Positions 1 to 6,614 of a DNA stretch of 9,734 bases are shown piece by piece; the first letter of the stretch is position 1; each line of letters opens with the position of its first letter. The position numbers and the translations under genes are program-made. This DNA comes from an uncultured Bacteroidales bacterium (lineage in GTDB: Bacteria > Bacteroidota > Bacteroidia > Bacteroidales > P3). The notes under the pieces were generated by a model that saw only the letters and a program-made list of their open reading frames with translations, was not told the origin of the DNA and did not search any database. Location: the NCBI GenBank assembly GCA_937886715.1, contig CAKZZD010000015.1, positions 1 to 9,734 of the forward strand. Reading direction: 5' to 3'.

Positions 1-1
1 C

Positions 2-1186
2 TCACTCCCGCACCGTCTCTGTCGTCCCTTTCGAGTTCAGCAGCCGCACCCGTGCTGTCTGCGACTTGCCGTCGCGCACATAGTCGACCTCCACCTCGTC
101 GCCCGGGTTGAACAGTCCCAGCTCTTCCATCATTTCGGCAAAGGTGTTCACCTCCTTGCCCGCCACTCGCACTATCACGTCGCCAGCGCGCATTCCCGCC
201 CGGTCGGCGGCACACTGTGGCGTCACCTGTGCGATATACAGCCCTTTCAGGTCGCGCACCGCCGTCCGGCGCGCCACCTCGGCGTCCACCTCCGTCACCT
301 GCACTCCCAGGTAGGCCCGTTGCACGCGCCCGTAGCGCCGCAGGTCGCCCGCCACCTTCACCGCGATGTTCGACGGGATCGCGAACGAGTAGCCAATATA
401 GTTGCCCCCGTTGCCCGAGGCGATGGCGGTCACGATGCCTATCAGCTCACCGCGGGCGTTCACCAGCGCGCCGCCGCTGTTGCCCGAGTTCACCGCCGCG
501 TCGGTCTGCAGAAACGATTCCAGCGGTGTTTCGCCCGTGCGGGGGTTGTCGATGATGTGCATATTGCGTGCCTTTGCGCTGATGATGCCCCCGGTCACGG
601 TCGACGTCAGGTTGAACGGGTTGCCGATTGCCAGCACGGGCTCGCCCACGCGCACGGCGTCGCTGTTGCCGAAGGGCAGGTAGTCCAGCCCCTCGGCGTC
701 GATTTTGATCACCGCCAGGTCGGTGGCCGGATCGTGTCCCACCAGCGTTGCCGCCAGCTCACGGCGGTCGTTCAGCGTCACGCTGATGCTTTCCGCATCC
801 TGCACCACATGGTTGTTCGTCACGATATATCCGTCCGTCGTTACGATCACGCCCGAGCCGTAGGCCTCATATTCCTGCCGCTGCACGCCCTGCGGGATGA
901 TCAGTCCGAAGAATGACTGGTAGAGCGGCGTGAGCTGCGACATCCGCGTCTTGATGTGCACCACCGCGTCGATCGCCCCTTCCGCCACTGTCGAAAAGTC
1001 CGTCACGGGCAGTCCGCTGCCCTGTGGGAGTGCTTGTCCCGTCGTCGTCATCGTTGCCGGCGCCTTCGCCGTTTCCTCCTGCCGCTGTGCGCAGGCTTGC
1101 GGCAGCAGGCAGCACATCGCCGCTGCCAGCAGCACCAGCCCCTTGGGGCAGCGCCACTCTCCTGATTGCATACCTGAGTGATTCAT
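2..1186 (-). CDS. htrA: HtrA/Deg-family periplasmic serine protease with one PDZ domain
   Basis: This 394-residue protein is a trypsin-like envelope protease of the HtrA/DegP/DegQ/DegS family, which degrades or processes misfolded exported proteins. The catalytic triad is visible: His126 in TNNHVV, Asp156 in DPATDLAVIK and Ser237 in GNSGGAL. A single PDZ domain spans about residues 291-385, starting with the AYLGV carboxylate-binding loop. The N-terminus has a basic stretch, a hydrophobic segment at about 16-29 and an ACA-Q site near residue 33 that suits signal peptidase I. Cys32 could instead be lipidated, but the preceding residues (LPQA) make a poor lipobox. Family members with two PDZ domains are usually about 450-500 residues, so this is the shorter DegS/HhoA-like architecture. 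The TGA stop lies at 2-4, so the gene is complete. The start at 1186 is the first in frame; Met6 is an alternative. It is transcribed divergently from the DUF2589 operon, and no functional link is evident. Family assignment is firm; the precise substrate is unknown. Confidence 0.96.
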   Translation of the reverse strand: MNHSGMQSGEWRCPKGLVLLAAAMCCLLPQACAQRQEETAKAPATMTTTGQALPQGSGLPVTDFSTVAEGAIDAVVHIKTRMSQLTPLYQSFFGLIIPQGVQRQEYEAYGSGVIVTTDGYIVTNNHVVQDAESISVTLNDRRELAATLVGHDPATDLAVIKIDAEGLDYLPFGNSDAVRVGEPVLAIGNPFNLTSTVTGGIISAKARNMHIIDNPRTGETPLESFLQTDAAVNSGNSGGALVNARGELIGIVTAIASGNGGNYIGYSFAIPSNIAVKVAGDLRRYGRVQRAYLGVQVTEVDAEVARRTAVRDLKGLYIAQVTPQCAADRAGMRAGDVIVRVAGKEVNTFAEMMEELGLFNPGDEVEVDYVRDGKSQTARVRLLNSKGTTETVRE

Positions 1187-1212
1187 AACAAAAAAGATAT
1201 ATACATAAAATG

Positions 1213-1306
1213 TGAGTGCGTTAGTGCGTTAGTGCGTTAATGCGTTAATGCGTTAGTGCGTTAGTGCGTTAGTGCGTTAATGCGTTAGTGCGTTAGTGCG
1301 TGAGTG
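1213..1306. repeat. 8-bp tandem repeat array, about 11.5 units
   Basis: The unit is TTAGTGCG (CGCACTAA on the other strand). Eleven full units run from 1213 to 1300, and a partial TGAGTG ends the array at 1306. Units 4, 5 and 9 carry A in place of G at the fourth position (TTAATGCG). The first unit and the final partial unit share a TGAGTG edge variant. The unit is not a multiple of three and the array lies about 25 bases upstream of the protease start codon, so any copy-number change would act on expression or spacing rather than on a protein. It is directly visible in the sequence. Confidence 0.95.
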
Positions 1307-1393
1307 AATCGTAAATCCATTATCATTAAAAAAACACACCTTTCCCTCCTTTATTGCCCCTCCGTCAAAAAAAAATCCTCCTCCTAACCTTTT

Positions 1394-1426
1394 GCCTACT
1401 TCCTGCCTACTTCCTGCCTACCTCCA
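1394..1426. repeat. 11-bp direct repeat, three copies
   Basis: The unit GCCTACTTCCT occurs at 1394-1404 and 1405-1415 exactly, and at 1416-1426 as GCCTACCTCCA with two changes. It is non-coding and lies upstream of the predicted operon promoter. It has no recognisable function. Confidence 0.9.
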
Positions 1427-1432
1427 GCTTTA

Positions 1433-1456
1433 ACGCAATCACGCAATCACGCCCTC
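1433..1456. repeat. Short 8-bp direct repeat ACGCAATC
   Basis: ACGCAATC is present exactly at 1433-1440 and 1441-1448. A degenerate third copy, ACGCCCTC, follows at 1449-1456. The array sits about 40 bases upstream of the predicted -33 element, where direct repeats could serve as a regulator site, but nothing else in the sequence supports that. Confidence 0.8.
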
Positions 1457-1495
1457 TCGCACCCCCTATACTTTTGTATAGTATTTGTCCTTTTG

Positions 1496-1527
1496 CTTGC
1501 ACGGTTCGGAAAATCTTATTACCTTTG
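1496..1527 (+). promoter_or_regulatory. Bacteroides-type promoter of the DUF2589 operon
   Basis: The -7 element TACCTTTG at 1520-1527, followed by C, is a full match to the Bacteroidota consensus TAnnTTTG. A -33-like CTTG lies at 1496-1499, about 20 bases upstream; a perfect TTTG at 1492-1495 is spaced slightly too far (24 bases). Transcription would start near 1532-1535, leaving a leader of about 87 bases before the ATG at 1621. It is the only convincing promoter seen ahead of the nine plus-strand genes. The prediction rests on sequence alone. Confidence 0.7.
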
Positions 1528-1543
1528 CACCTTGAAAGTGGAT

Positions 1544-1557
1544 TCCCCCTTGGGGGA
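1544..1557 (+). promoter_or_regulatory. GC-rich hairpin in the operon leader
   Basis: A perfect inverted repeat, TCCCC-CTTG-GGGGA, gives a five-pair stem with a four-base loop about 10-12 bases after the predicted transcription start. There is no following T-run, so it does not look like a terminator. A 5' hairpin could stabilise the mRNA or affect early elongation. It could also be incidental. Confidence 0.5.
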
Positions 1558-1620
1558 GCCAGACCCACCAAGAAGAAAGCGACAAAAAAGGAAGTATAAC
1601 ACAATAAAAAAACAACAGAC

Positions 1621-2484
1621 ATGTCAGCACAACCCGAAGAGAGTGTGGCCAACAAGACGATTGGCACCCTCAACAACATTCCGTTTGAATCCATCATTGG
1701 CGGTCCACTCTCGGCCTGTGTGAAAGCGCAAGCTGAGGCTGCCGTTTCCACCGTCAATTTCATCGAGGCCGTGGGCCTGAAAGACGGTCCCAACAACACC
1801 AAGGAGGCCGTCTACGTCGTCTTCTCCTATCTGCAGAACGGCCGCCGTGCCAACATCAGCGTTCCGCTGCTGGCCCTGGTTCCCATCCCCTACATATCCA
1901 TCAACAACATCGAATTGGATTTCAAGGTCACCATCAATGGCACAGAGGAATCCCACCTCGAAGATGGCACGACCGTTGAATCAGAATCCAAGAGCGAAAC
2001 ATCAACAAAAAAAGGCGGCGGTTGGCTCACCAAACGAAAGACCACCAAGATGAGCACCAGCATCTCCACAAAGCGCGACAGTAAAGCCACGCAGGACTCC
2101 AAGTTCAGCATCGAGTCGACTATCGACGTCCATGTGCAGGCTGGGCAGGAGTCGATGCCCTCGGGTATGGCCAAGATTCTGGCTATGCTGAACGAGGCAG
2201 TGGACGTAGTCCCCGAAAACGGCGACCTCACCATCGACGGCCCCTATAAGGACGACGAGGGCAAATTTTACCTGACGGCTAAATATAAGAATCCGTTTGG
2301 AGAATACTCGACGAAAGAGTTGACCTGCGAACAAGGCAAACCGGATGGTACGTATGCCGGTGAAGGTGTGCGATACGTATTCTCGCAAAGCGGCATCACA
2401 GCCGTAGTGAAGGCGATGAAGTTGGATGATAATGGAGAACAGACCCAAGACGTGGTTTTCTCCAGATCGATCGCTATTGGATAA
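1621..2484 (+). CDS. DUF2589-type protein with C-terminal accessory domain (paralogue 1)
   Basis: This 287-residue protein of unknown function belongs to the DUF2589 family by its motif order. A helix at about 20-50 contains IGGPLSACVKAQ. A first beta block (63-105) includes VPLLALVPIPYISI. A polar, charged linker covers about 106-148 and is followed by STKRDSKATQDSKFSIE (149-165). The strand STIDVHVQA and the amphipathic helix SMPSGMAKILAMLNEA (178-193) close the core. Residues 199-287 form an extra beta-rich region starting NGDL and resembling the C-termini of the next two genes. There is no signal peptide or membrane segment, so a cytoplasmic location is expected. It is the first gene after the predicted promoter, and its leader is A-rich with no Shine-Dalgarno sequence, as is usual in Bacteroidota. 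The family call is confident; no biochemical role can be assigned. Confidence 0.9.
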   Translation: MSAQPEESVANKTIGTLNNIPFESIIGGPLSACVKAQAEAAVSTVNFIEAVGLKDGPNNTKEAVYVVFSYLQNGRRANISVPLLALVPIPYISINNIELDFKVTINGTEESHLEDGTTVESESKSETSTKKGGGWLTKRKTTKMSTSISTKRDSKATQDSKFSIESTIDVHVQAGQESMPSGMAKILAMLNEAVDVVPENGDLTIDGPYKDDEGKFYLTAKYKNPFGEYSTKELTCEQGKPDGTYAGEGVRYVFSQSGITAVVKAMKLDDNGEQTQDVVFSRSIAIG

Positions 2485-2532
2485 GCCACATCCATTCCAA
2501 TAATAATGTAATATATAAAAATTGACTTCAAT

Positions 2533-3411
2533 ATGGCAAACAAAATAGATACCACGCCCTCGACAGTGGCCACTTCAGCCCTCCAGTCGCTTCCATTCGG
2601 CACAATCATCGGCGGTCCCTTGCAGGCATGTGTCGAGGCGCAGACGAATGCGGCGCAGGCCACATGGAAATTCATCCAGGAAGTAGGCCTTACAAAAGAC
2701 GAGAACGGAGCCGCCAGGGCCACCTACGTCTCCTTCTCCTATCGCAAGAATGGGCGCGAGGCAACCATGAACATCCCGCTCCTCACCATCGTCCCCATTC
2801 CCTATCTGGCCATCCGCGACATCGACATTGCCTTCAAGGCCAACATATCGGCAGCATCCTCCACCTCCACGCAGCAACATGAGAGTCTGGATGTGGATTT
2901 CAACATGAAAACGAAAGCATCGGCCAACTTTCTGATTGCGAAAGCATCGGTGGAGATGAATGTGGGCGTGTCGAGCAAGAAGGATTCGACAGCCACACGC
3001 GACTCGAAATATTCGGTGGAATACACGATGGATGTGGCCGTGAAGGCCGGTCAGGACGACATGCCGGCAGGTATGGCCAAGGTGCTGGAGATGCTGAACG
3101 AGTCGATTGACACTGTGGAAAAGGGAGGCGAATTGCATGTCTCGAATCAAGTGATCAGCCTTAGCGGAGAGAACGACGGAATGCGAGGCACATACATCAC
3201 CTACAAAGGCGAGGACGGATACTATGATTCCGACCCAAAGAATATCAAAATCAAGAAGTATGGCGACGACAAGGCCACCGAGGTGGATGCGGGCAAAGAC
3301 GACTTCCAGTTGATAAAGGACGAACCCGGATTGATATGCCTTTTCAAGACTCCCGGCCGATATCTGGTAGTGGCAGGCGAACGCAGGGTCCAGGTGCAAG
3401 TAATTGAATGA
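2533..3411 (+). CDS. DUF2589-type protein with C-terminal accessory domain (paralogue 2)
   Basis: This 292-residue paralogue of the preceding gene starts 48 bases downstream of it. The DUF2589 core is clear: LPFGTIIGGPLQACVEAQ (20-37), a beta block ending IPLLTIVPIPYLAIRDID (81-98), SSKKDSTATRDSKYSVE (147-163) and DDMPAGMAKVLEMLNES (175-191). The linker between the two halves (about 105-146) is rich in Ser and Thr and includes two similar Lys-Ala-Ser segments; the DNA there carries a short direct repeat containing GAAAGCATCGG. Residues 198-292 form an additional beta-rich domain. It ends with the pattern F-x-x-PGRYLVVAGERR, reminiscent of the last strands of an immunoglobulin-like fold, and it is shared with paralogues 1 and 3. 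No export signal is present. Function is unknown; co-transcription with the neighbours suggests a common complex. Confidence 0.9.
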   Translation: MANKIDTTPSTVATSALQSLPFGTIIGGPLQACVEAQTNAAQATWKFIQEVGLTKDENGAARATYVSFSYRKNGREATMNIPLLTIVPIPYLAIRDIDIAFKANISAASSTSTQQHESLDVDFNMKTKASANFLIAKASVEMNVGVSSKKDSTATRDSKYSVEYTMDVAVKAGQDDMPAGMAKVLEMLNESIDTVEKGGELHVSNQVISLSGENDGMRGTYITYKGEDGYYDSDPKNIKIKKYGDDKATEVDAGKDDFQLIKDEPGLICLFKTPGRYLVVAGERRVQVQVIE

Positions 3412-3434
3412 TAAAAATTTAAAAAAATATCGAG

Positions 3435-4643
3435 ATGTCAGACAACAACAAATCAAAAAATACCGCCAAGGATCCCGAGGCTGCCCCTGTTGTAACCGAA
3501 AACGACAATGACACCACTTTGGACAAGCTGAATGAGGCGAAAGATTTGGTGAAAGACATGATGCCCGGTGTGCAAGGTGTGTCCGACGCTCTTAAGCTGC
3601 AAGATGTCACACTTACGCTGAAAGAAGTGAGTGCCCCGACCAAGGCCGGAGATGAGTCGATACGCCAGATGGAGTCGATGGATATGACCAAGTTGATTGG
3701 TGCACCCATCAATGCGGCAGTGGAAGCTCACTACAATGCTGCCAAGAAAATGTTGGGCTGCATCAACGACATTGGTGTAAAGGACGGGACGGTGGCGGTG
3801 GTCACATTCTCGTTTTTCAAAAACGGAAAACTGGCCAAGATGTCGATTCCGCTGCTGACCTTGGTGCCGATTACGGCTATGCGGATCAAGGAAATGAAGT
3901 ATGACTTCAAGATCAAGATCTCGTCAGAGTCGTCTGTAGGCATGACCACGGGTGCTGACAGTTCGTTCGGCTACAATGCGGCCATAGGCAAAGAAACGCC
4001 GCAGGCAAAGAATGACGAATCTGCTGGCAAGGAGGCAACCCCCGATCCCAAGTCGGACAAAAAGAAAGACACTACCGAGGATGGATCCAAGAAAAAAGAA
4101 GCGAATGATACGGATCCAAAGGAGCCCAAGCCTTCGTCCGATGCGGCAGCAGTATCGGCAGCAGTGAAAAACTCCGTCAAGACCGAGCCTACCTTCGGAG
4201 CGTCCTTCTCGTCGAAGAAAGATTCCAAAGCCACACAAAATTCAAAATACAGCGTCGAATCGAGCATGGATATCGGCATTACGGTGGTGTCGGACGACAA
4301 CCTGCCGGGTGGTGTGTCGCGAATGCTGGAAATACTGAACGGCGCTATCAATGTGTACAACCCGAATGGCGAACTCGCTGTGTCCACCAACTCTGTGCGC
4401 CTGGTGGATGGCTATGCCGTTGTCAATGCCACCTATTATGATGGTGACGGCAATTCGGCGCCCGACAAAATCAAGTGTGTCCTCAACGGTGCACAAGAAA
4501 AGACTTCCGCGGTGCAGCTTCTGAACACTGGCGACTCGGTGCAGTTGCTGTTCAGCGCGCCAGGCACCTATGTGGTGTCGGCCGAGAAGCTGAAAAACGT
4601 CGTCGTCGTGATGAAAGAAGAGGCAAAAGCCTCCGCGGAATGA
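3435..4643 (+). CDS. DUF2589-type protein with long charged linker and N-terminal extension (paralogue 3)
   Basis: At 402 residues this is the longest member lacking an enzymatic fusion. An N-terminal extension of about 80 polar residues precedes the core helix MTKLIGAPINAAVEAH (84-99). The first beta block runs from about 119 to 162 and contains IPLLTLVPI. It is followed by a disordered, Lys/Asp/Glu/Ser-rich linker (about 165-255), twice the length of those in paralogues 1 and 2. The core resumes at SSKKDSKATQNSKYSVE (259-275), then NLPGGVSRMLEILNGA (289-304). Residues 311-395 match the accessory domain of the two preceding genes, with NGEL at its start and the FSAPGTYVVSAEK pattern near its end. 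The start codon is 23 bases after the previous stop. The core motifs are more divergent than in paralogues 1 and 2 (GAP for GGP, H for Q). No catalytic motif is visible. Confidence 0.88.
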   Translation: MSDNNKSKNTAKDPEAAPVVTENDNDTTLDKLNEAKDLVKDMMPGVQGVSDALKLQDVTLTLKEVSAPTKAGDESIRQMESMDMTKLIGAPINAAVEAHYNAAKKMLGCINDIGVKDGTVAVVTFSFFKNGKLAKMSIPLLTLVPITAMRIKEMKYDFKIKISSESSVGMTTGADSSFGYNAAIGKETPQAKNDESAGKEATPDPKSDKKKDTTEDGSKKKEANDTDPKEPKPSSDAAAVSAAVKNSVKTEPTFGASFSSKKDSKATQNSKYSVESSMDIGITVVSDDNLPGGVSRMLEILNGAINVYNPNGELAVSTNSVRLVDGYAVVNATYYDGDGNSAPDKIKCVLNGAQEKTSAVQLLNTGDSVQLLFSAPGTYVVSAEKLKNVVVVMKEEAKASAE

Positions 4644-4668
4644 AAAAAGCAAACTAAACCAGACTGAT

Positions 4669-5457
4669 ATGGCAACAACACTGAAAGATCTTTTGTGTAC
4701 GGTGCTGACCGATGTGATGCGGGCGCAGCACGAATCCAATATGCGTGTCCGACGGCTCTATGACCAATATGGCAATGACGGCCGCCTCGCAGGTATCAAG
4801 CCGCCATCGGCTGCCATCGGCAACCTGACGCTGACCCTCAACTATGCCGTCACCGACGGAATTGTGGAAGAAGAAGAAAAAGGTGTCAACGAAAAGGGGG
4901 TGGATCGCACCTTGCGGTATGTATGCAACGAGGTGTCCGAACTGCTGATCAAGACGATGGTGCATGCGATCAAAAACTCGCATGCCAATTATACCACCAA
5001 ATTTGCCTTTGTCGACATGTTGCCCGAAAACAGGGATTTTCTCAGGCAAATCCGCCGTCGCTTCTTTGCCTTGCTTTCTGCCGACACAGAATCGCTGATC
5101 GATGCCAATGGCAACATGAAGGAAGATCTGCTGATCGGTATTTTGATGCCGGCTGCTGTCGAGTATCTGATCGACCATGAGGACATCCGCGACCTTTTCC
5201 GTCAGGATGATGCCGTGGGGCTTAGGGAGTATATCTGTGACGAGTTTGAGCGCGTGCTCAAGAAGGAACTCGACGACATCATTCGGGAAAGCGCCGTCAG
5301 TTCGTTCCGTCGAATCCAAAAATACGGATCACTCAACATCGTGGTTGGCGACAATCAGCTTTCCCAACTGCCCCCTGAGAGCATCCATCCGCTCACCATC
5401 ACGGTGAATCCGGCCACGCAGGACATACAAGCCAACGACGGTAAAACCAACTACTAA
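4669..5457 (+). CDS. Mostly helical hypothetical protein, possible remote DUF2589 relative
   Basis: I do not recognise this 262-residue protein as a named family. It starts 25 bases after paralogue 3 and is followed 11 bases later by another family member, so it is embedded in the operon. Residues 5-35 form a helix (DLLCTVLTDVMRAQHESNMR). Then KPPSAAIGNLTLTLNYAV (44-61) can be laid against the helix and the VPIPYI-x-I-x-x-I-x-L-x-F segment of the standard paralogues, with the intervening strands missing. Residues 80-215 are strongly helical and charged, with ELLIKTMVHAIKN and KEDLLIGILMPAAVEYLI segments. The C-terminus (220-248) has two short beta stretches with Pro-Pro between them. No signal peptide, membrane segment or catalytic motif is seen. 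It may be a structural partner of the DUF2589 proteins or a very divergent member. Confidence 0.8.
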   Translation: MATTLKDLLCTVLTDVMRAQHESNMRVRRLYDQYGNDGRLAGIKPPSAAIGNLTLTLNYAVTDGIVEEEEKGVNEKGVDRTLRYVCNEVSELLIKTMVHAIKNSHANYTTKFAFVDMLPENRDFLRQIRRRFFALLSADTESLIDANGNMKEDLLIGILMPAAVEYLIDHEDIRDLFRQDDAVGLREYICDEFERVLKKELDDIIRESAVSSFRRIQKYGSLNIVVGDNQLSQLPPESIHPLTITVNPATQDIQANDGKTNY

Positions 5458-5468
5458 CATCTGCAATT

Positions 5469-6353
5469 ATGAACATGAATGGAAAAACATACGGTATTGC
5501 CGACGCCCTCTCCGAACTGTTGGAAGCGGCTGTGACGGCCGACACCAAGGCATCGCAGAAATCGATCGAGTTGATCAAACAATATGCCTATGGAGAGGTC
5601 CCTACCGCCGAAGAAACTGCCGGAAACAGTTCGTTCAGTATGGTGGCCGCGGGCCAGCGGCAATATCTGGACCATACCATTGACAACATTGCCCAAAACA
5701 CCCCGATGAAAGCCACCGATGGCGGTGGGAATGCTGAGCATGAAATGTCCGAGCAGGATTTCGTCGCGAACACTTCCGCCCACGATTTGGCTATGGCCAA
5801 GTTCACAATGAAAGACCCCTCGGGCGGCGTCAGGGAGGTCTCGATTCCGCAAATCACCATGATGCCCTTGCCGCTGCTTCATGTCACCGAGGCCACGTTC
5901 GACATTGACCTCACAGTCAACCTGGTTGACAAATCATCATATGTGGGCGCCCTCACCGAACAGGAATTGGATCTTGTGGGGAGAATTTTCTCTCACTACA
6001 GGTCCTCGGGCCGCTCCACTGTCGACGGTCTGATCAACTACCTGGAAGGCCAGTTGAGATTGCCCTACTACTCCCGTCCCAGAGGGGCCACCAGCTTCAG
6101 CTTCATGAGCATCGAAGAGCAACTGAGGCTCCTCTACAAATATAAGGCATCAACCGAGTCTACCATCGGCTCCAATTCTTCGTTCATGGTCACCAAAGAC
6201 AAGGAGGAACAAGCCGATTCCACCACCAACCTGAAAGTCAATGTCAAGATGAAACAGGCTGAGTTGCCCGAAGGCATCAAGCTGATGCTCCAGGCAGCCG
6301 CCAACAGTATTCAGACATCCATCACAGACAACAACGATTCACAATCCAAATAA
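5469..6353 (+). CDS. Divergent DUF2589-type protein with internal insertion (paralogue 4)
   Basis: This 294-residue protein keeps the DUF2589 order but with weak motifs. The N-terminal helix is ADALSELLEAAVTADTKASQ (11-30), where the IGGP signature is lost. An extra polar segment occupies about 42-100. The first beta block contains VREVSIPQITMMPLPLLHV (121-139), corresponding to VPLLTIVPIPYI. A helical insertion of about 65 residues (160-225), absent from the other members, follows. The second half reads ESTIGSNSSFMVTKDKEEQ (230-248), NLKVNVKMKQAELPEGIKLML (254-274) and a short acidic/polar tail. There is no accessory C-terminal domain. The ATG at 5469 is 11 bases after the previous stop; Met3 is an in-frame alternative. 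It is probably cytoplasmic and its function is unknown. The insertion may provide a distinct contact surface, which is inference. Confidence 0.85.
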   Translation: MNMNGKTYGIADALSELLEAAVTADTKASQKSIELIKQYAYGEVPTAEETAGNSSFSMVAAGQRQYLDHTIDNIAQNTPMKATDGGGNAEHEMSEQDFVANTSAHDLAMAKFTMKDPSGGVREVSIPQITMMPLPLLHVTEATFDIDLTVNLVDKSSYVGALTEQELDLVGRIFSHYRSSGRSTVDGLINYLEGQLRLPYYSRPRGATSFSFMSIEEQLRLLYKYKASTESTIGSNSSFMVTKDKEEQADSTTNLKVNVKMKQAELPEGIKLMLQAAANSIQTSITDNNDSQSK

Positions 6354-6366
6354 CATCTGATTTATT

Positions 6367-6585
6367 ATGCCACAACAACAAACCCCAGGTCTCAATTGCC
6401 CCCAGTGCGGCCAATTTATCCCCACCACCATATCCGAACTGCTTTCCGCCTCTGCTTTGGTATGTCCCCACTGCAGACTCCAGCTCCAGATCAACCGCAA
6501 CGAATCGAAGCAGGCCATGGATATCCTCAAAGAGGTCGATGATGCCTCGAAGAATCTCGAAAAGGCCAGCAATTTCAAACGTTAG
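6367..6585 (+). CDS. Small zinc-ribbon protein
   Basis: This 72-residue protein carries two CxxC knuckles, CPQC at 11-14 and CPHC at 33-36, separated by 18 residues. The spacing is typical of a zinc ribbon binding one Zn ion through four cysteines. The remainder (about 40-68) is a charged helix (ESKQAMDILKEVDDASKNLEKA) that could form a coiled coil or dock on a partner. It begins 13 bases after paralogue 4 and ends 29 bases before the next DUF2589 gene. Its position points to an accessory subunit of the same system; no enzymatic role is visible. It is short, but the cysteine pattern and operon position make it a real gene. Confidence 0.88.
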   Translation: MPQQQTPGLNCPQCGQFIPTTISELLSASALVCPHCRLQLQINRNESKQAMDILKEVDDASKNLEKASNFKR

Positions 6586-6614
6586 AAGTTCATCCACGAA
6601 TACATTCCCAGCCT

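Larger units (their letters stand above)
1187..1620. other. Divergent intergenic region, 434 bases, no gene
   Basis: This A/T-rich region separates the minus-strand protease from the plus-strand DUF2589 operon. It contains an 8-bp tandem repeat array (1213-1306), an A/T-rich stretch with runs of A at about 1328-1334 and 1369-1377, an 11-bp triplicate repeat (1394-1426), an 8-bp repeat (1433-1456), a Bacteroides-type promoter (1496-1527) and a leader hairpin (1544-1557). Short open frames across it have low-complexity translations without recognisable domains, so none is called. No convincing promoter for the minus-strand protease was found; the closest match (TAtcTTTT) would leave almost no leader. 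Confidence 0.8.

Noticed and set aside
1188..1198. Promoter-like TATCTTTT on the minus strand ahead of the protease
   Set aside because: It differs from TAnnTTTG at the last base and lies only a few bases from the start codon, which would leave practically no leader.
1213..1306. Possible CRISPR array
   Set aside because: The units are 8 bp and directly adjacent with no spacers, so this is a simple tandem repeat.
1407..1802. 131-codon minus-strand frame crossing the intergenic region
   Set aside because: It runs antisense into the first DUF2589 gene and through the predicted promoter, and its translation has no domain. A short plus-strand frame at 1354-1599 was rejected for the same lack of support.
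2575..3456. 293-codon open frame on the minus strand
   Set aside because: It lies entirely antisense to the well-supported DUF2589 gene at 2533-3411. Its translation is rich in His, Cys and Gly with no domain, as expected for a shadow of biased codon use.
4654..5319. 221-codon minus-strand frame
   Set aside because: It is antisense to the helical protein gene at 4669-5457, shows no recognisable domain and has no promoter; the plus-strand gene fits the operon spacing.
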